Origin: Proteles cristata cristata
Lineage: Eukaryota; Chordata; Mammalia; Carnivora; Hyaenidae
NCBI GenBank assembly: GCA_017311185.1
Contig: JAESUZ010000980.1
Location: 1,798,001 to 1,862,000 of the forward strand
Direction: 5' to 3'
Length of the DNA stretch: 64,000 nucleotides
A model generated the notes under the pieces. It worked only from the letters and a program-made list of their open reading frames with translations, was not told the DNA's origin and made no database searches. The position numbers and the translations under genes were made by a program. Position 1 is the first letter of the stretch; each line of letters opens with the position of its first letter. Positions 1-12,037 of this stretch are shown one piece after another.

Positions 1-117
1 TCCCCATTATACAGATAATGAAACTATATCCCATCTCAAGTAAATATCTTTTCCCAAAACACCCAGCTAGAGTGAAAGTGCCATAATCAAACTCCAACTG
101 AATTTTTCCCACTGTAC

Positions 118-341
118 CAGGGGTCAGCAGACTGCGACCCTTGTGTCATAGTCGTCTTCCCGGTTGTTTTGGTAAATAAAATTGCACTGGGATTCAGACA
201 TTCACTTCCATGTATGTGTCATCTGTGGCTGCTTTGGTGCTGGAACGGCAGAGTTAAGTAGTTGTGACAGAAACCATATGGTTCACAAAAGCTAAACAAT
301 TGACTACCAGGCCCTCTAGAGAAAAACTTTGCCAACCTCTG
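118..341 (+). mobile_element. hAT-Charlie-type MER DNA transposon remnant
   Basis: The ends CAGGGGTCAGCAGACT and GCCAACCTCTG form imperfect terminal inverted repeats. The interior GGCTGCTTTGGTGCTGGAACGGCAGAGTT matches a common mammalian non-autonomous hAT family. Exact family name is uncertain. Confidence 0.65.
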
Positions 342-1084
342 TTCTTCAGTGTGCCATTAAACATTTTTGCTATAAAAAATATTTTCCAAGAATTAGGAAA
401 TTCTAAGAAGCAGGTGTTCACTGCAATTAATCATTAATTTCTTTGTGAACAGCTACACCCAAGACATTCCGCCTCTGCATAGAGCTTTCTTCTACTCCCT
501 AAAAATTTAGTTGGGAAAGAGTATTGGAAAAAGAGAATTTGAATTTCACTGATGAATTCATTCCTGTCTTCCCAGTCCAGCTTCTCCTCAGCTCACTTTC
601 TCACAGGACATCCCATCCAACTATGTACAGAAGAGAAAAGGAGAGAGAAGAACACAATGAAAAAGTGTTTCTATAGCTTCATGGAGCTTCTATTCCATTT
701 TCAGACCCTGCTCACATGCCATAGGGGAAATCTGAAGGAAACGTGACGAATATCAGGGTTTACTTGGTGTAGATTTGCCTGATTGATATAAACCGGATGA
801 ATAATATAATTTTAACACAGAAGACACATCAGATAGTAACCAATTGAGATGATTCAGTTTATCAACTAAAAGCAAGCAAACAGCAACACAAACAACAAAA
901 AACAAGAACCTAGCAAAGCTGGGTGACAGATTTCTCCCAGGTTAAAGAAGTAGCAACAGAGAAGAGGCTTCTCATTCATTCTACCACACATTCAACAGAA
1001 TCCAGTTGAAGGCCACCACTGTATCCTATTCACCAGGTTCAATGTATACATTAAGTTCATGTCCTTTAGCAAGGCCACACCTGT
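342..1084. other. Non-coding, nothing recognised
   Basis: This is AT-rich unique-looking sequence. The only open frame (552-746) is short and has no recognisable features. Confidence 0.5.
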
Positions 1085-1310
1085 AATAGAAAGGTGAAAC
1101 AGCTGATTCAGGTTCAAATCCTGTTTTGGTCACTTACTATTTATATAAATTTGGGAAGGTCAGAAAACCAGTTTAAGCCTCAGTTTTATAGAAGTAAAGT
1201 ATGGTTCATTGTTCCGTGAGTGTAAAGAAGAGAAAATGGAACAGCCAGTGCCTAACGAAGTATTGAGCACATTGTAGGCACTTTCTCAATATGTGGCAAA
1301 TGCTAGTATT
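1085..1310 (+). repeat. MIR SINE remnant
   Basis: MIR-type words appear in order: GGTTCAAATCCTG, CACTTACTA, GCCTCAGTTTT, then CAGTGCCTAACGAAGTATTGAGCAC. Confidence 0.55.
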
Positions 1311-1667
1311 GTTCTTAAAAGACAAGTAAGACTGCATCCATCACCTTGGTCTTTTATTGGACCAAGGTCAGTAGGAATTAACAGTTGGACAAGAAAGCAC
1401 TTCTCAGCTTAGGTATAGGTGATAACCTCCTGGCCATGTACTATAGAGGTATTTTCACTCTGAGGGAAATTCAGAATTCTCACCTGAAAGCTAAATGTTA
1501 ATTTTCTAATCAAGTCTTGTACCAGTTGCACATAATTGTTATTATATGTTATGATTTATGGACAGCCTTGTTTTTAATTATGAGGTTTTTATTGGAAAGA
1601 CAGGTTTCGGGGTGAGTCTGCCATCTGACTTGCCAGCACTTGTTACAAGTTTTTATAGTGTGACTCA

Positions 1668-1670
<3 letters not shown>

Positions 1671-1716
<46 letters not shown>
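1671..1716 (+). repeat. (GT)23 microsatellite
   Basis: This is an uninterrupted GT dinucleotide repeat of 46 bases. Confidence 0.98.
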
Positions 1717-1718
<2 letters not shown>

Positions 1719-2447
1719 AGGACTGCTATTATTAAATGTTGCTGGCATATAGTAAGAAATTTGTGATTCAAATTTGTCCATATGTACCTCCCCACCACCT
1801 ACTCTATCCCTTCACATGCCCCACCCCTCCCCCATTTATCAAGGCTAGCTATGGATTATTTTCAAGGTTTCATACAGATAACCTCACTTGGAATGGTCCT
1901 TGACTAATTCCCTCTAGCTATTCGTGCATATTAAATAGAAGCAAAGACTGCTCAAAAGTGAAAATCTTTTCAGGTAGTGTGGTGGATAGAAAAACTGGAG
2001 GAAATCTGTAAGACAGTGTAAAGCATGAATGTTATTTCTTTATGCTCTATGTTTTTAATTCTGTAGTTTCCTGCAGGAAAAACCATCTTCACATCGAAGT
2101 CAGTGAGAGGCACTGATAGATCAGTGCTATAAGTGGCCTACAAAGGAAAAGACACAGAACATGAGTACACAAAGCCTATAAAAGATTAAAGACATTGGCA
2201 CAAGTGGAAAAATGAAAACAAAATGGAAAGGACAGCACTGAATCAACTCTATGGGGACTCAACAATACCAACAGCCGAACCTTTGTTAGGTAACTCCTAT
2301 ATATGCACTGTGAAGCCTACATATGAAGCCCGGCACAGAGCATCATGGAAAGATATAAATAATAACATTTTGCAGATGCAGGCCTTCTCTTTTGTGTTGC
2401 TATTGACTTTTAAGTTTTCAACTCCTCTGTTAATTAAAAGTATGAAG
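1717..2447. other. Non-coding, nothing recognised
   Basis: The sequence is unique-looking. An open frame at 2223-2462 runs into the next SINE and is not credible. Confidence 0.5.
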
Positions 2448-2674
2448 GGGGCGCCTGGGTAGCTCAGTGGGTTAAGCGTATGACTCTTGGTTTCAGCTCA
2501 GGTCATGATCTCATGGTTCATGGGTTCAAGCCCTGCATGGGACTCTGCACTGACAGTGCAGAGCCTGCTTAGGATCCTCTCTCTCCCTCTCTCTCTCTCT
2601 GTTCCTCCCCTATACACTCTCTATCCCTCTCTCTCTCTCTCTCAAAATAAATAAATAAAAATTTAAAAAAATTT
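2448..2674 (+). mobile_element. Felid tRNA-Lys SINE (SINEC_Fc-type)
   Basis: The head is GGGGGCGCCTGGGTAGCTCAG, followed by a CT-rich body and an AAATAAATAAA tail. Flanking duplications AAGTATGAA mark both ends. Confidence 0.9.
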
Positions 2675-2874
2675 AAGTATGAAAGAGTAGGAGAAATGAA
2701 GGGAAAGAGAGAAGGAAGAGAAGAAAGAATAGGAAAATGAGAGAAAGAAAAACTGTCTCCAATGTTAGATATCACAGTTCATCAGAACCGCAAACACTTG
2801 GGGCCCATGCACAGCAATGATAATTTGGTTCCACTTCTGCTGAATCACTTCTGGAAATGAGTCCTGTGAACTTG

Positions 2875-2950
2875 TGTTATATATTTAATATGTTTATATA
2901 TTTATTTATATAATATGTTTATATATATATTTAAATATATATATTTAATC
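2875..2950. repeat. AT-rich (TATATTTA) low-complexity tract
   Basis: This is an alternating TA/TTTA array of about 75 bases. Confidence 0.8.
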
Positions 2951-2954
2951 TGAA

Positions 2955-3486
2955 TAACAGATTAACCCACTCCCCAAAAATGAATAGCTTAAAATGTCTG
3001 TGGTCAGGGCTCTGGAGATGGCTTAACTGGGTCTTCTGCTTCATAGTCTCCCACAAGACTCTAGGCAAGGCGTCCATCAAGGCTGGATCTCATCTGAAGG
3101 CTCGCCTAGGGAAGGACCTGCTTCCCAACTAACACATGGGATTGTGGGCAGGATTCATTTCCTTGAGGAATGTGGAACTGAGGGCTTCAGTTCCCTGCTG
3201 CCCTCAGGTCTTCTCTCCTAGGGTGGGAGGGCCTCCCTCCAGTGGCAGCTTACTTCATCAAAATCAGTGAGAGAGAGAGAGAGAGAGACAGAGAGAGAGA
3301 GAAAGAGAGACTTCTAGCAAGACAGAAGTCACAATGCTTTGCAAACTAAGCAAGGAAGTGTCACCCCCTCTAAGCCGCCATATCCTATTGGTTAGAAAGT
3401 AGTTTCACAAGTGGAGGGGATTACACAAGGTACGAATGCTAGAAGGTAAGATAACCAGGGACTATCTCAGAGGCTGCCTGCCACAA
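2955..3486 (-). mobile_element. MaLR-type LTR remnant, antisense
   Basis: On the reverse strand it opens with GTGGCAGGCAGCCTCTGAGA, contains TGTAATCCCCTCC, and later CCTTCAGATGAGATCC and GAGACTATGAAGCAGA, as in mammalian ERVL-MaLR LTRs. A GA-rich stretch at 3268-3310 lies inside. Subfamily not assigned. Confidence 0.5.
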
Positions 3487-3672
3487 CTTGGCAATCTACT
3501 CCCCTTTCCTTTGTTTACTAATTTTTTTCTGTCTCATCTCTATTCAGACTACCACAAAACTTCAAAATAGTCAGGTCTAAATGGATAAAAGTTTATTTTT
3601 AGTTCTAAATTTGCATTCCCTAGAAGCGCCAGTAGTATAGAAGCAGTAGGTTGATAAGAAGAAAGCATGAGT

Positions 3673-3917
3673 TGGGGCGCCTGGGTGGCTTAGTCAGTTA
3701 AGCTTCCGACTTTTCGACTTTCGCTTAGGTCATGATCTCGCGGTTCGTGGGTTCGAGCCCCGCGTTGGGCTCTGTGCTGACTGCCAGCTCGGAGCCTGGA
3801 GCCTGTTTCAGTCTGTGACTCCCTCTCTCGCTGACCCTCCCCTGCTCACGCTGTCTCTCTCTCCTAGAAATAAATAAAACATAAAAAAAAAATAATAATA
3901 AAAAAAAAAAGAAGAAG
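3673..3917 (+). mobile_element. Young felid SINE with 17-bp target duplication
   Basis: The element is flanked by AAGAAGAAAGCATGAGT at 3656-3672 and at about 3918-3934. It shares diagnostic words (GCTGACTGCCAG, CAGTCTGTGACTCCCTCTCTC, CTCCTAGAAATAAATAAA) with the copy at 50001-50210, so both belong to one recent subfamily. Confidence 0.92.
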
Positions 3918-3969
3918 AAGAAGAAAGCATGAGTACCAGGCCCAGGTCCGGAAATATACTGGATGTAAG

Positions 3970-4065
3970 ATTTTATCTGTGAATCTCATTTCCTCATCTT
4001 TGAAATGGGGATAATTATGTTTTCTCTGCTCATTTCACATAATGATTACGAGGGCCAAAGCATAT
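3970..4065 (+). repeat. MIR remnant
   Basis: A core fragment with TCATTTCCTCATCTTTGAAATGGGG-type sequence, split from its 5' part by the neighbouring SINE insertion or decay. Confidence 0.5.
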
Positions 4066-4589
4066 CCTGTGTGTCAGTGTTTTCCAAGATGCAGTAACAG
4101 AGTGCAGGAAGTACTTCCGATGTCTCTAGGTGGTGTATGGACTGGAGGTGGAACTTTTTTAAGATATTTGTTTTTAGAGTGCATTAGAAAAATATAACTT
4201 GCACAGCAAATGTATGATTTTATAGCTAATGTTACTTAAATGAGACTTCGAAGAAGCTGGGTAAAAGGCGAGTCAATTTGAAGAAAACTATTAAGAAGAT
4301 AATGATAGATGGTCTAAGAATGGGGCACACATTATGAAGGTGACATACAAATGACTGCATAAAATGTAAAATGCTCCACAAATGCATCCAATCCTGTACT
4401 CCATGACTCTGGTTTAAGAAGGAAACCAGATACATTCTTTACTACCAGCAGAGTAAGCCTAAATACAATGGTGAAAGAGAGGACTACTTGAAAATCCAAT
4501 CCTAAGTGCTTTGCCCACAAAGAATCCTTTCCATGGTATTAATACAACACTTATATCATTTGCTCCCTGATGCATTTTCTTTCCTGGCA

Positions 4590-4835
4590 ATGTATTAATA
4601 ATAATTTGAATTTATTAGGGGCTTACCGTATATATATGCCACATATACATATACTATTCCAATTAATACTTCTCCTATGAGGAAGGTCGTGTTACAGCTT
4701 ATAAATAAGGAAACTGAAACCTAAAGAGGTTAAATAACTTGACCAAAATCACTCAGCTGGAAAGTAACAGAGCTAGAATTTAAACTCAGGTTTACCTAAC
4801 TCCAAAGCCCATGTTAATGTTACTCTGCCAGTAAA
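4590..4835 (-). repeat. MIR SINE, antisense
   Basis: It reads TTATTAGGGGCTTACCGTAT, then AAGGAAACTGAAACC, GAGGTTAAATAACTTG, CACTCAGCTGG and AACTCAGGTTTACC, the reverse complement of MIR in order. Confidence 0.8.
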
Positions 4836-5599
4836 GTTTAAAAGGACTGGACTTCTACTCACTACGCCCACACTTCCCCTTTTCTACATCTTACATTTTT
4901 ACATTTGTGCATTGCAATATTTTTTTCTCTGGAACGTAGGAAAATACATCCACACCAGAGCATTGAAAACAAGGTCAGAGAATGAGTCACCTTGTGCCAA
5001 ATACCCAGACACTAAATATACACTAAACAGAATAATAGAAGCAACTACCTACTGGCCCAAACTCTCACCCAACTCATTCCCAGGGGCAAAGGAACAAACA
5101 GAAAGGTAAGGAAGGCTCCTTCCCAGGCAGAGATGTGGCACTCACCACTTCTCCTGTATGACCTCCTAGCCAAGGACAATTCTATACATAAAGAAGTGCA
5201 TTACCCATGGGCTCTAAACACCCGGTGAGCTGTTTAACAGCACAGTCTCTCCTCGAAAGAAGACAATACTTCACTTTTGCTTTTTTCAGAATGACATGTA
5301 AGTTTTGACTGAAACCAGATATTCCAGGTGATAAGGGTGACTGAAATGTGTTTAATTCTCTTTCAAGAAGAGCTTTGAGCTTTATGTCTTTAGATCCAGA
5401 AAAATAGACCTAAAAATTTATTTTAAAAAAACTGACTGTGAGGGTTATAGCTCACTATAATTCAATAGAATTGCAGAAAGTGGAATGGTCCCATATAGGA
5501 AATATTACTTTCTATACTCAGACTATCTACTATTTATTTTGTAACAAAAAGCAACTTTTTGCTCATTTAAATCATGGAATATTAATATAATGCATTTAT
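4836..5599. other. Non-coding, nothing recognised
   Basis: Unique-looking sequence; the open frame 4912-5109 has no family features. Confidence 0.5.
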
Positions 5600-5836
5600 T
5601 TTTTTTAATATTTTTATTTTTTTATTTATTTCTAGGGGAGAGAGAGAGAGAGAGAGCGAGCGAGCATGAGCAGGGGAGGGTCAAAGAGAGAGGGAGATAC
5701 AGACTCTGAAATAGGCTCCAGGCTCTGAGCTGGCAGTCAGCACAGAGCCCGACGCGGGGCCCGAATCCATGAACCGTGAGATCATGACCCGAGCGAAAGT
5801 TGGATGCTTAACCGACTGAGCCACCCAGGCGCCCCT
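5600..5836 (-). mobile_element. Felid SINE, antisense
   Basis: It starts with a T-rich (reverse tail) stretch and GA-rich body, ending ACTGAGCCACCCAGGCGCCCC. TAATGCATTTAT flanks both sides. Confidence 0.9.
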
Positions 5837-5885
5837 CATAATGCATTTATATTGATTATGTTTTTCCTAACTCTTTACGTTGTTT

Positions 5886-6195
5886 TGAAACTTTCATTTC
5901 AACACTGCCTAGGTTTGTGACCACATTAAATACAATTTGAGACTAGGGTGTCAACACTAAAATTCTGAGGCTGTCATCATAATGATACTAAATCTTGGCT
6001 TATGATAATTTTTCTAAACTTTCATTTCAACTGTGCTTTGGTTTATGACCATGTCTAGCTTTTCAGCATTGAATTATGAGTATGCATTTAGTATGAGAAT
6101 AGCAAAATTAAAAATCTAAATGTAATGTGCCTGATTTTGGTACCAAAGTTTGTTTCTTGAAACTTTTATTTTAACTCTCCCAAGGTTTCTGTCAG
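5886..6195 (+). repeat. Degenerate three-fold internal repeat
   Basis: The motif (T)GAAACTTTCATTTCAAC followed by GGTTTxTGACCA recurs at 5886, 6015 and 6158 with increasing divergence, spaced 129 and 143 bp. No family assigned. Confidence 0.55.
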
Positions 6196-6625
6196 ATGAA
6201 CCAATCACTTTGCAATCAGTTTATGATTGTTAAGGAAATGGTTTTATCATTGATTCATTCATGTAACAAAAATTAGTTTAGAAGTCTTGTGTGACGTGGG
6301 TATTGATTTCTTATAAGTCAGACCTTGTATGTTTGATGATGTAGTATAAAAACATGAAGCACTCTTTTAAGTGATATGTCTGTAATATGATTAACTTTAT
6401 AACAGAAATGGTCACCCATGCTACAATGTAAGGTAGCCATGAAGACAGGTATCTTCTACTGTTTTGTCTCTGATGTATCTTAAGGGTCTAGAAGAATGCC
6501 TGGCACATAACAGGTGCTCAATAAATATTTGACAAATGGCTAGTAGATGAATGAAATAATCAACACAGACTTATAAGAGAAAAGAAAAGCCATGAAAAAA
6601 TTCTTCATTGAAAAGGTGTTATTTT

Positions 6626-6832
6626 GGGGGCACCTGGGTGGTTCAGTTGGTTGAGTGTCCAACTTCAGCTCAGATCATGATCTCACGGTTTGTGAGTTCA
6701 AGCCCCATGTTGGGCTCTGTGCTGACAGCATAGAGCCTGGAGCCTCCTTCAGATTCTGTGCCTCCCTCTCTCTCTGCCCCTCCCCTGTTCATGCTCTGTC
6801 TCTCAATAATAAAAACTTTCAAAATGTTTTTC
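6626..6832 (+). mobile_element. Felid SINE
   Basis: The head is GGGGGCACCTGGGTGGTTCAG; flanking duplications AAAAGGTGTTATTTT lie at 6611-6625 and 6833-6848. Confidence 0.9.
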
Positions 6833-6990
6833 AAAAGGTGTTATTTTTAGGTGATTTTCTAATAATATTGTTTTCTTCACTTTTTTTCATTTATTAAGAA
6901 TGAATATATAGAGAGAAAACATATAACAAATTCCTATCAGGAATATTATGTAGTAAATGTCTTCTCCTGGCATTGTTTCTTAGTGGTCTC

Positions 6991-6993
<3 letters not shown>

Positions 6994-7038
<45 letters not shown>
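6994..7038 (+). repeat. (GT)22 microsatellite
   Basis: This is an uninterrupted GT array after CTCTGC. Confidence 0.97.
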
Positions 7039-7039
<1 letters not shown>

Positions 7040-7778
7040 TTCTCTGAATTTTTTTCAGTAGATGATTCTAAGTTTGAATATGAATTATGTTCATGTCTTG
7101 GGAACTGGTCCTTATATATGAGTAGTCAAAGAAACTTGTGAACCTGCAATTTTTAAAATAAAACAGGATTAACAATGTAAAGGATTATGAGAAATGTCTT
7201 CAGAATGATTGACCAAATTAAGAAACAGAAGAGGTAGTATCAACATATATTATCAATTTTTTTTTGCTAGAAAATTTTTAGAATTGAAAATCAAACTAAT
7301 CTTCTACGCTAAAATTTGTCCCAGAAATTTTCATTTCTTCATTAGTATAAGTTAGTCTGAATTAGGAATATGCACTCCTCTCTGAGCTACAGACCCATCT
7401 TTCCAATATTACATCTCCATCTTGATATATCACCATGTCTCATGTTCAAGCTCTCTGAACCTGAACTCATGACCTTCATCTCAAACTGCATCCTCATCCA
7501 GTGTTTCCTATTTTGTGACCATAATTAATTATCAAGCTCTCCAGCTGTACAAACCTGCCTAACACCTTCTTCTACCTCATTTGCCATCTCAAGCTTATTG
7601 CTAAACTCTGTTGATATTCTTTCTTAAATATATCTCAAAGGATTCTCCTTCTTCCCATCTTAGATGCAAATACTTTGGTCTAAACTACCATAATCTATCG
7701 TCTGAACTACCGGTCCACCAGTATCCATTCCAGCTTCTCCTCCAAACCATTCTCCAAAGTGCATGTAAAGTGATTTTT

Positions 7779-8274
7779 TTTGTCTTACTTTCTTAAAAAA
7801 CTTTTTAAATTAATTTATTTTTAATTTACATCCAAGGTAGTTATCATATAGTGTAACAATGATTTCAGGAGTAGATTCCTTAATGCCCCTTACTCATTTA
7901 GCCCATCCCCCCTTCTACAATCCCTCTAGCAACTCTCTGTTTGTTCTCCATATTTAAGAGTCTCTTTATGTTTTGTTCCCCTCCCTATTTTGATATTGTT
8001 TCTGCTTCTCTTCCCTTATGTTCATCTGTTTTATATCTACAAGTTCTCATATGAGTGAAGTCATATGATTTTTGCTTTTCTCTGACTAATTTCACTTAGC
8101 GTAATACCCTCTAGTTCCATCCAAATAGTTGCAAATGGCAAGATTTCATTCTTTTTTATTGCTGAGTAATACTCCATTGTATATATACACATCACATCTT
8201 TATCTATTCATCCATCAATAAACATGTGGGCTCTTTCTATACTTTGGCTATTGTCAATAGTGCTGCTGTAAACA
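7779..8274 (-). mobile_element. L1 3' end, antisense, nested insertion
   Basis: The reverse strand matches the L1 ORF2 end and 3' UTR (GGCAAGATTTCATTC, GCTGAGTAATACTCCATTGTA in this strand). ATGTAAAGTGATTTTT is duplicated at 7763-7778 and 8275-8290. Heavily 5' truncated. Confidence 0.88.
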
Positions 8275-8360
8275 ATGTAAAGTGATTTTTAAATGTTTGA
8301 CTGAAGATCTGATGATATCACTTCTCTGCTTAAACCATCAATGGCTTCTCTCTTTTTTTA

Positions 8361-8579
8361 ATACTTTTTTAATGTTTATTTATTTTTTGAGAGAAAGAGA
8401 AAGACAGAGCCAGCAGGGGAGAGGCAGAGAGAGAGAGAGGGAGACACAGAATCTGAGGCAAACTCCAGGCTCTGAGATCTCAGCACAGAGCCTGACATGG
8501 GGCTCAAACTCATGAACCGCAAGATCATGGCCTGAGCCAAAGTCTGACGCTCAACCAACTGAGCCACCCAGGTGCCCCA
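8361..8579 (-). mobile_element. Felid SINE, antisense
   Basis: It ends ACTGAGCCACCCAGGTGCCCC; GCTTCTCTCTTTTTTTA flanks both sides (8344-8360 and 8580-8596). Confidence 0.9.
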
Positions 8580-9124
8580 GCTTCTCTCTTTTTTTAAGAT
8601 AAAGATAAAAATGTTTAAAATGGGCTATACAGTCCTACAAGATTTTGTAGTGCTTATTTCTCCAACTATAGCCAGCCATACTCTATCCCTATGCTCCAAC
8701 CATAATTCCTTTAGTATGGCCATGCTTTCTCCTACCTCAGAGCTTGCCACATGCAGTTTCTTCAACCTGGAATGTTCCTCCTTGCAACCACTGCCCCATA
8801 CCTTTGATTGGTTAACACCAACATAATCCTGCAGCTCTCAACTCCCTTGAAACCTTTGACCATAACAGACTAGATCAGACCCCTCACTATGCGTTCACAT
8901 AGCATCCAGGACTTTATTTCTATGGCAGTTACTATGTTTTGTAATTGATAGTTTCTGACTTACTCATCACATGTACCTATCAGATAGTATCTGATATTTA
9001 GAAGGAGCTCAATATCCAATTGTTTAATGGATAAGTATTTTACTAGCTAATAATAATAATAATATGATCTTATTTTAGCATTGTCACCAGAAACATGGAT
9101 GAGCTAAATGCAGATTAAGAATGT

Positions 9125-9909
9125 ATTTTTAGCCACATTGAGATACCACCTCACAAGAGTCAGAGTCGCTAAAATTAACAACTCAGGAAACAACGGATGT
9201 TAGGCAAGGATGTGGAGAAACGGGAACCCTCTTGCACTGCTGGTGGGAATGCAAATTGGTGTGGCCACTCTGGAAAACAGTGTGGAGTTTTGTCAAAAAT
9301 TAAAAATAGAATTACCCTATAAGCCAGCAATAGCACTACTAGGAATTTATCCAAAGGATACAGGAATGCTGTACATTCCTGTGGAGGCACATGTACCCCA
9401 ATGTTTATAGCAGTGCTATCAACAATAGCCAAATTATGGAAAGAGCCCAAATGTCCAACAACTAATGAATGGATAAAGAAGATGTGGTTTATATATACAA
9501 TGGAATGCTACTCAGCAATAAGAATGAAATCTTGCCATTGGCAACAATATGGATGGACCTGGAGGGTATTATGCTAAGTGAAATAAGTCAGCCAGAGAAA
9601 GACAGATATATGTTTTCACTCATATGTGGAGTTAAGAAGGTTAACAGAAGACCATGGGGGAAGGGAAGGGGAAAAAATAATAGTTACAAACTGAGAGGGA
9701 GGAAAACCATAAGAGACTCTTAAATAGAACAAACTGAGGGTTGATGTGGGGGTAGGAATGGGTGATGAGCATTGAGGAGGACACTTATGGGGATGAGTAC
9801 TGGGTGTTGTATATAAGTGATGAATCACGGGAATCTACTCCTGAAGCTAAGAACACACTGTATACACTGTATGTTAGCTAACTTGACAATAAATTATATT
9901 TTAAAAAAA
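9125..9909 (+). mobile_element. 5'-truncated L1 (ORF2 C-terminus and 3' UTR)
   Basis: The DNA follows the L1 ORF2 end: ACTGCTGGTGGGAATGCAAA, GGATAAAGAAGATGTGG, then TATGCTAAGTGAAATAAGTC, and ends AATAAATTATATTTTAAAAAAAG. Reading frames are broken by stops; about 0.79 kb of a full-length 6-kb element remains, so it is dead. Confidence 0.92.
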
Positions 9910-11323
9910 GAACATATTATTAGGAACATGTAACAATGCTGGTATTATATATATCAAACATGGCATATGCCATCAGTAATGTATGAGAGGATGGCTTCAT
10001 GAGAGGCAAGAAAGTGAAAAAACAGCAGGGGAAAAAAAGGGGGGTTCAGCAGGCCTGAAGAAACTGCAAGGAGATAATGGCTGAAATTACTGGATTTAGC
10101 AGCAAGAAAGCCATCTTGGCAATCAGTTACTTGATTTTGTGTGAAATTGGTTACTAATTCTGTGTGAAAGCCAGATTATAGAAGATTGAAGAGCCAGTGG
10201 AAATAGAGATAACATTCCTCTTCCAAGGATCTTAACTTCTGATTATGCAGTTTCTCTGGCCATGCAGAAGCCAATTATTTGACTGTGTTTGCGGGTGTGA
10301 TTATATCTGCACAAAAGCAACAATTTCAGATGAGAAAAAAATTCAGATTCTAATTCACAATGGCTCATAATGATGAAAGGTTGAATGTAGGACTGGATCC
10401 ACAGCATATTAGATTAATCAAATCTTCAAGCCAATTGATTCTGCTCTGTGTATATGTGTTTGTGCATGTAATATACATCTTTTTTTAACAAAGACGCCTC
10501 CTAAAATTAAAAAACACTCTCAAAAATCACTAAATTTTATAGAATGGGTTTATGCAAGAGCCCATGGAAAGAAAATATGCTTTACCAGAAATGTATCAAT
10601 GATCTCTAATAAAGGAGTATTCAGCCTAGTTCAGAAAAAAAAAAAACACATTTCTGAGAGAGAAAAGCAAATTAAATGTGTAATGTATGCTGAATAGCAA
10701 TCTTCAAAAGAAAATTAAGACAAAGTACAATTCTCAATTTGTATCTTTTTCAGCATATTTTCAAAATATGAAGCACCTGCATCTCTCTCTATTTTGAGAA
10801 AATGTTTTTAACTAACTCAACCTCTCACTCCCCCTTCACTATTTCATCTACAATAGTAGTAACAATGCACTGTGAGATGCACTCGATTGCAACATTAATA
10901 TTAGACCTCCAAAATGAGAGAGAGAGATAGAGAAGTCTGGACACACAACGTCGTTGCAAAAATAATTACTATGTCACTGAGTTATTCAACATGTTCTAAC
11001 TTTAGCATAAAGTCACATCAGCAATAGCTAAAGTTTGGACACTGCTGCAGTCCCCCTTTGCACATGATTGCCCAACTTGCTCTACAACTTGAGAAGGCTC
11101 TTTTGTTTTTACAAATACCTATAAGCTAAAGATATACCAGTATATCAGTATAATTCATTAACTTAATAAGTTAGCTATGCTATTCATTGTGAAATTCTGG
11201 CAAATAAGAACTATACATTACTGGTATTATTAGGTACACGAGCCAAGATTGGCCTAATGTTTTTAAGTGAGGCCTCTGCCACGATTAAATAATCTAGGAT
11301 AACTTTATTCAAGAACAAGCTTC
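9910..11323. other. Non-coding, nothing recognised
   Basis: 1.4 kb of AT-rich unique-looking sequence with a short GA tract at about 10916-10934. No credible coding region. Confidence 0.5.
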
Positions 11324-11543
11324 GGGGTGCCTGGGTGGCTCAATCGATTGAGCATCCAACTCTTGATTTCAGCCTAGGTCATGATCTCATGGTTCGTGAC
11401 ATTGGGCCGTGTTGGGCTCAGCAGATGGTGGAGCCTGTTTGGGATTTTTTCCTTCTCCCTCTCTCTCTCTCTCTCTGCCCCTCCCCTACTCCTCCTCTCT
11501 CACTCTCTCAAAACAAACAAACAAATAAATAACTAAAAAAAAA
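11324..11543 (+). mobile_element. Felid SINE
   Basis: The head is GGGGTGCCTGGGTGGCTCAA, with a CT-rich body and an AAACAAACAAACAAATAAATAA tail. Confidence 0.88.
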
Positions 11544-11812
11544 CACATTTCAGTGGGAAGATAAAAGTTGATAAAATGAGGAAATAAACTATTTTATGCC
11601 TGAACTGAGTGCAGTATTCCCTCTTGTGCACACAGAAGAAGTTCAAACTTACCTAGCACATAGAAGTCTTATTCAGTTAGCTGGGGTGGGGGAGAAGGAT
11701 GGAAGGAAGGTAGAACTTCATACAGGCAGAATTTTTTCTGATTTTATAATTAAATCACCCCTTTTATCTCATCTCCTTCTATCCATGTGTCATTTAAATC
11801 AGTGATTTTTCT

Positions 11813-12037
11813 TTAAAAAAAAAAACGATTTTAACGTTTATTCATTTTTGAGAGGCAGAGAGAAACAGTGTGGCAGGGGAGGGCCAGAGAGAGAGGGAGG
11901 AGACACAGAATCCAAAGCAGGCTCCAGGCTCTGAGCTGTCAGCACAGAGCCCCACACAGGGCTCAAACTCACAAACCACAAGATCATGACCTGAGCTGAA
12001 GTCAGATACTTAACCGACTGAGCCACCCTGGTGCCCC
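11813..12037 (-). mobile_element. Felid SINE, antisense
   Basis: It ends ACTGAGCCACCCTGGTGCCCC and is flanked by AATCAGTGATTTTTCT on both sides. Confidence 0.9.

Larger units (their letters stand above)
7380..8860 (-). mobile_element. L2-like LINE remnant, antisense, interrupted
   Basis: The words CCATCTTAGATGCAAATACT, ACCTCAGAGCTTGCCACATG and TTCAACCTGGAATGTTCC resemble reverse-complement L2. The stretch is broken by the L1 at 7779-8274 and the SINE at 8361-8579. Diverged, so low confidence. Confidence 0.4.

Noticed and set aside
1558..1752. Frame with a run of alternating Cys-Val residues
   Set aside because: It is just translation of the (GT)n microsatellite at 1671-1716; the same artefact occurs at 47804-47986 (-).
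2460..2540. tRNA-like sequence with A and B box resemblance
   Set aside because: It is the tRNA-Lys-derived head of a SINE, repeated throughout the window; not a functional tRNA gene.
9210..9723. + strand frames of 66 and 84 codons
   Set aside because: These are relics of the L1 ORF2 C-terminus and 3' UTR; frames interrupted.
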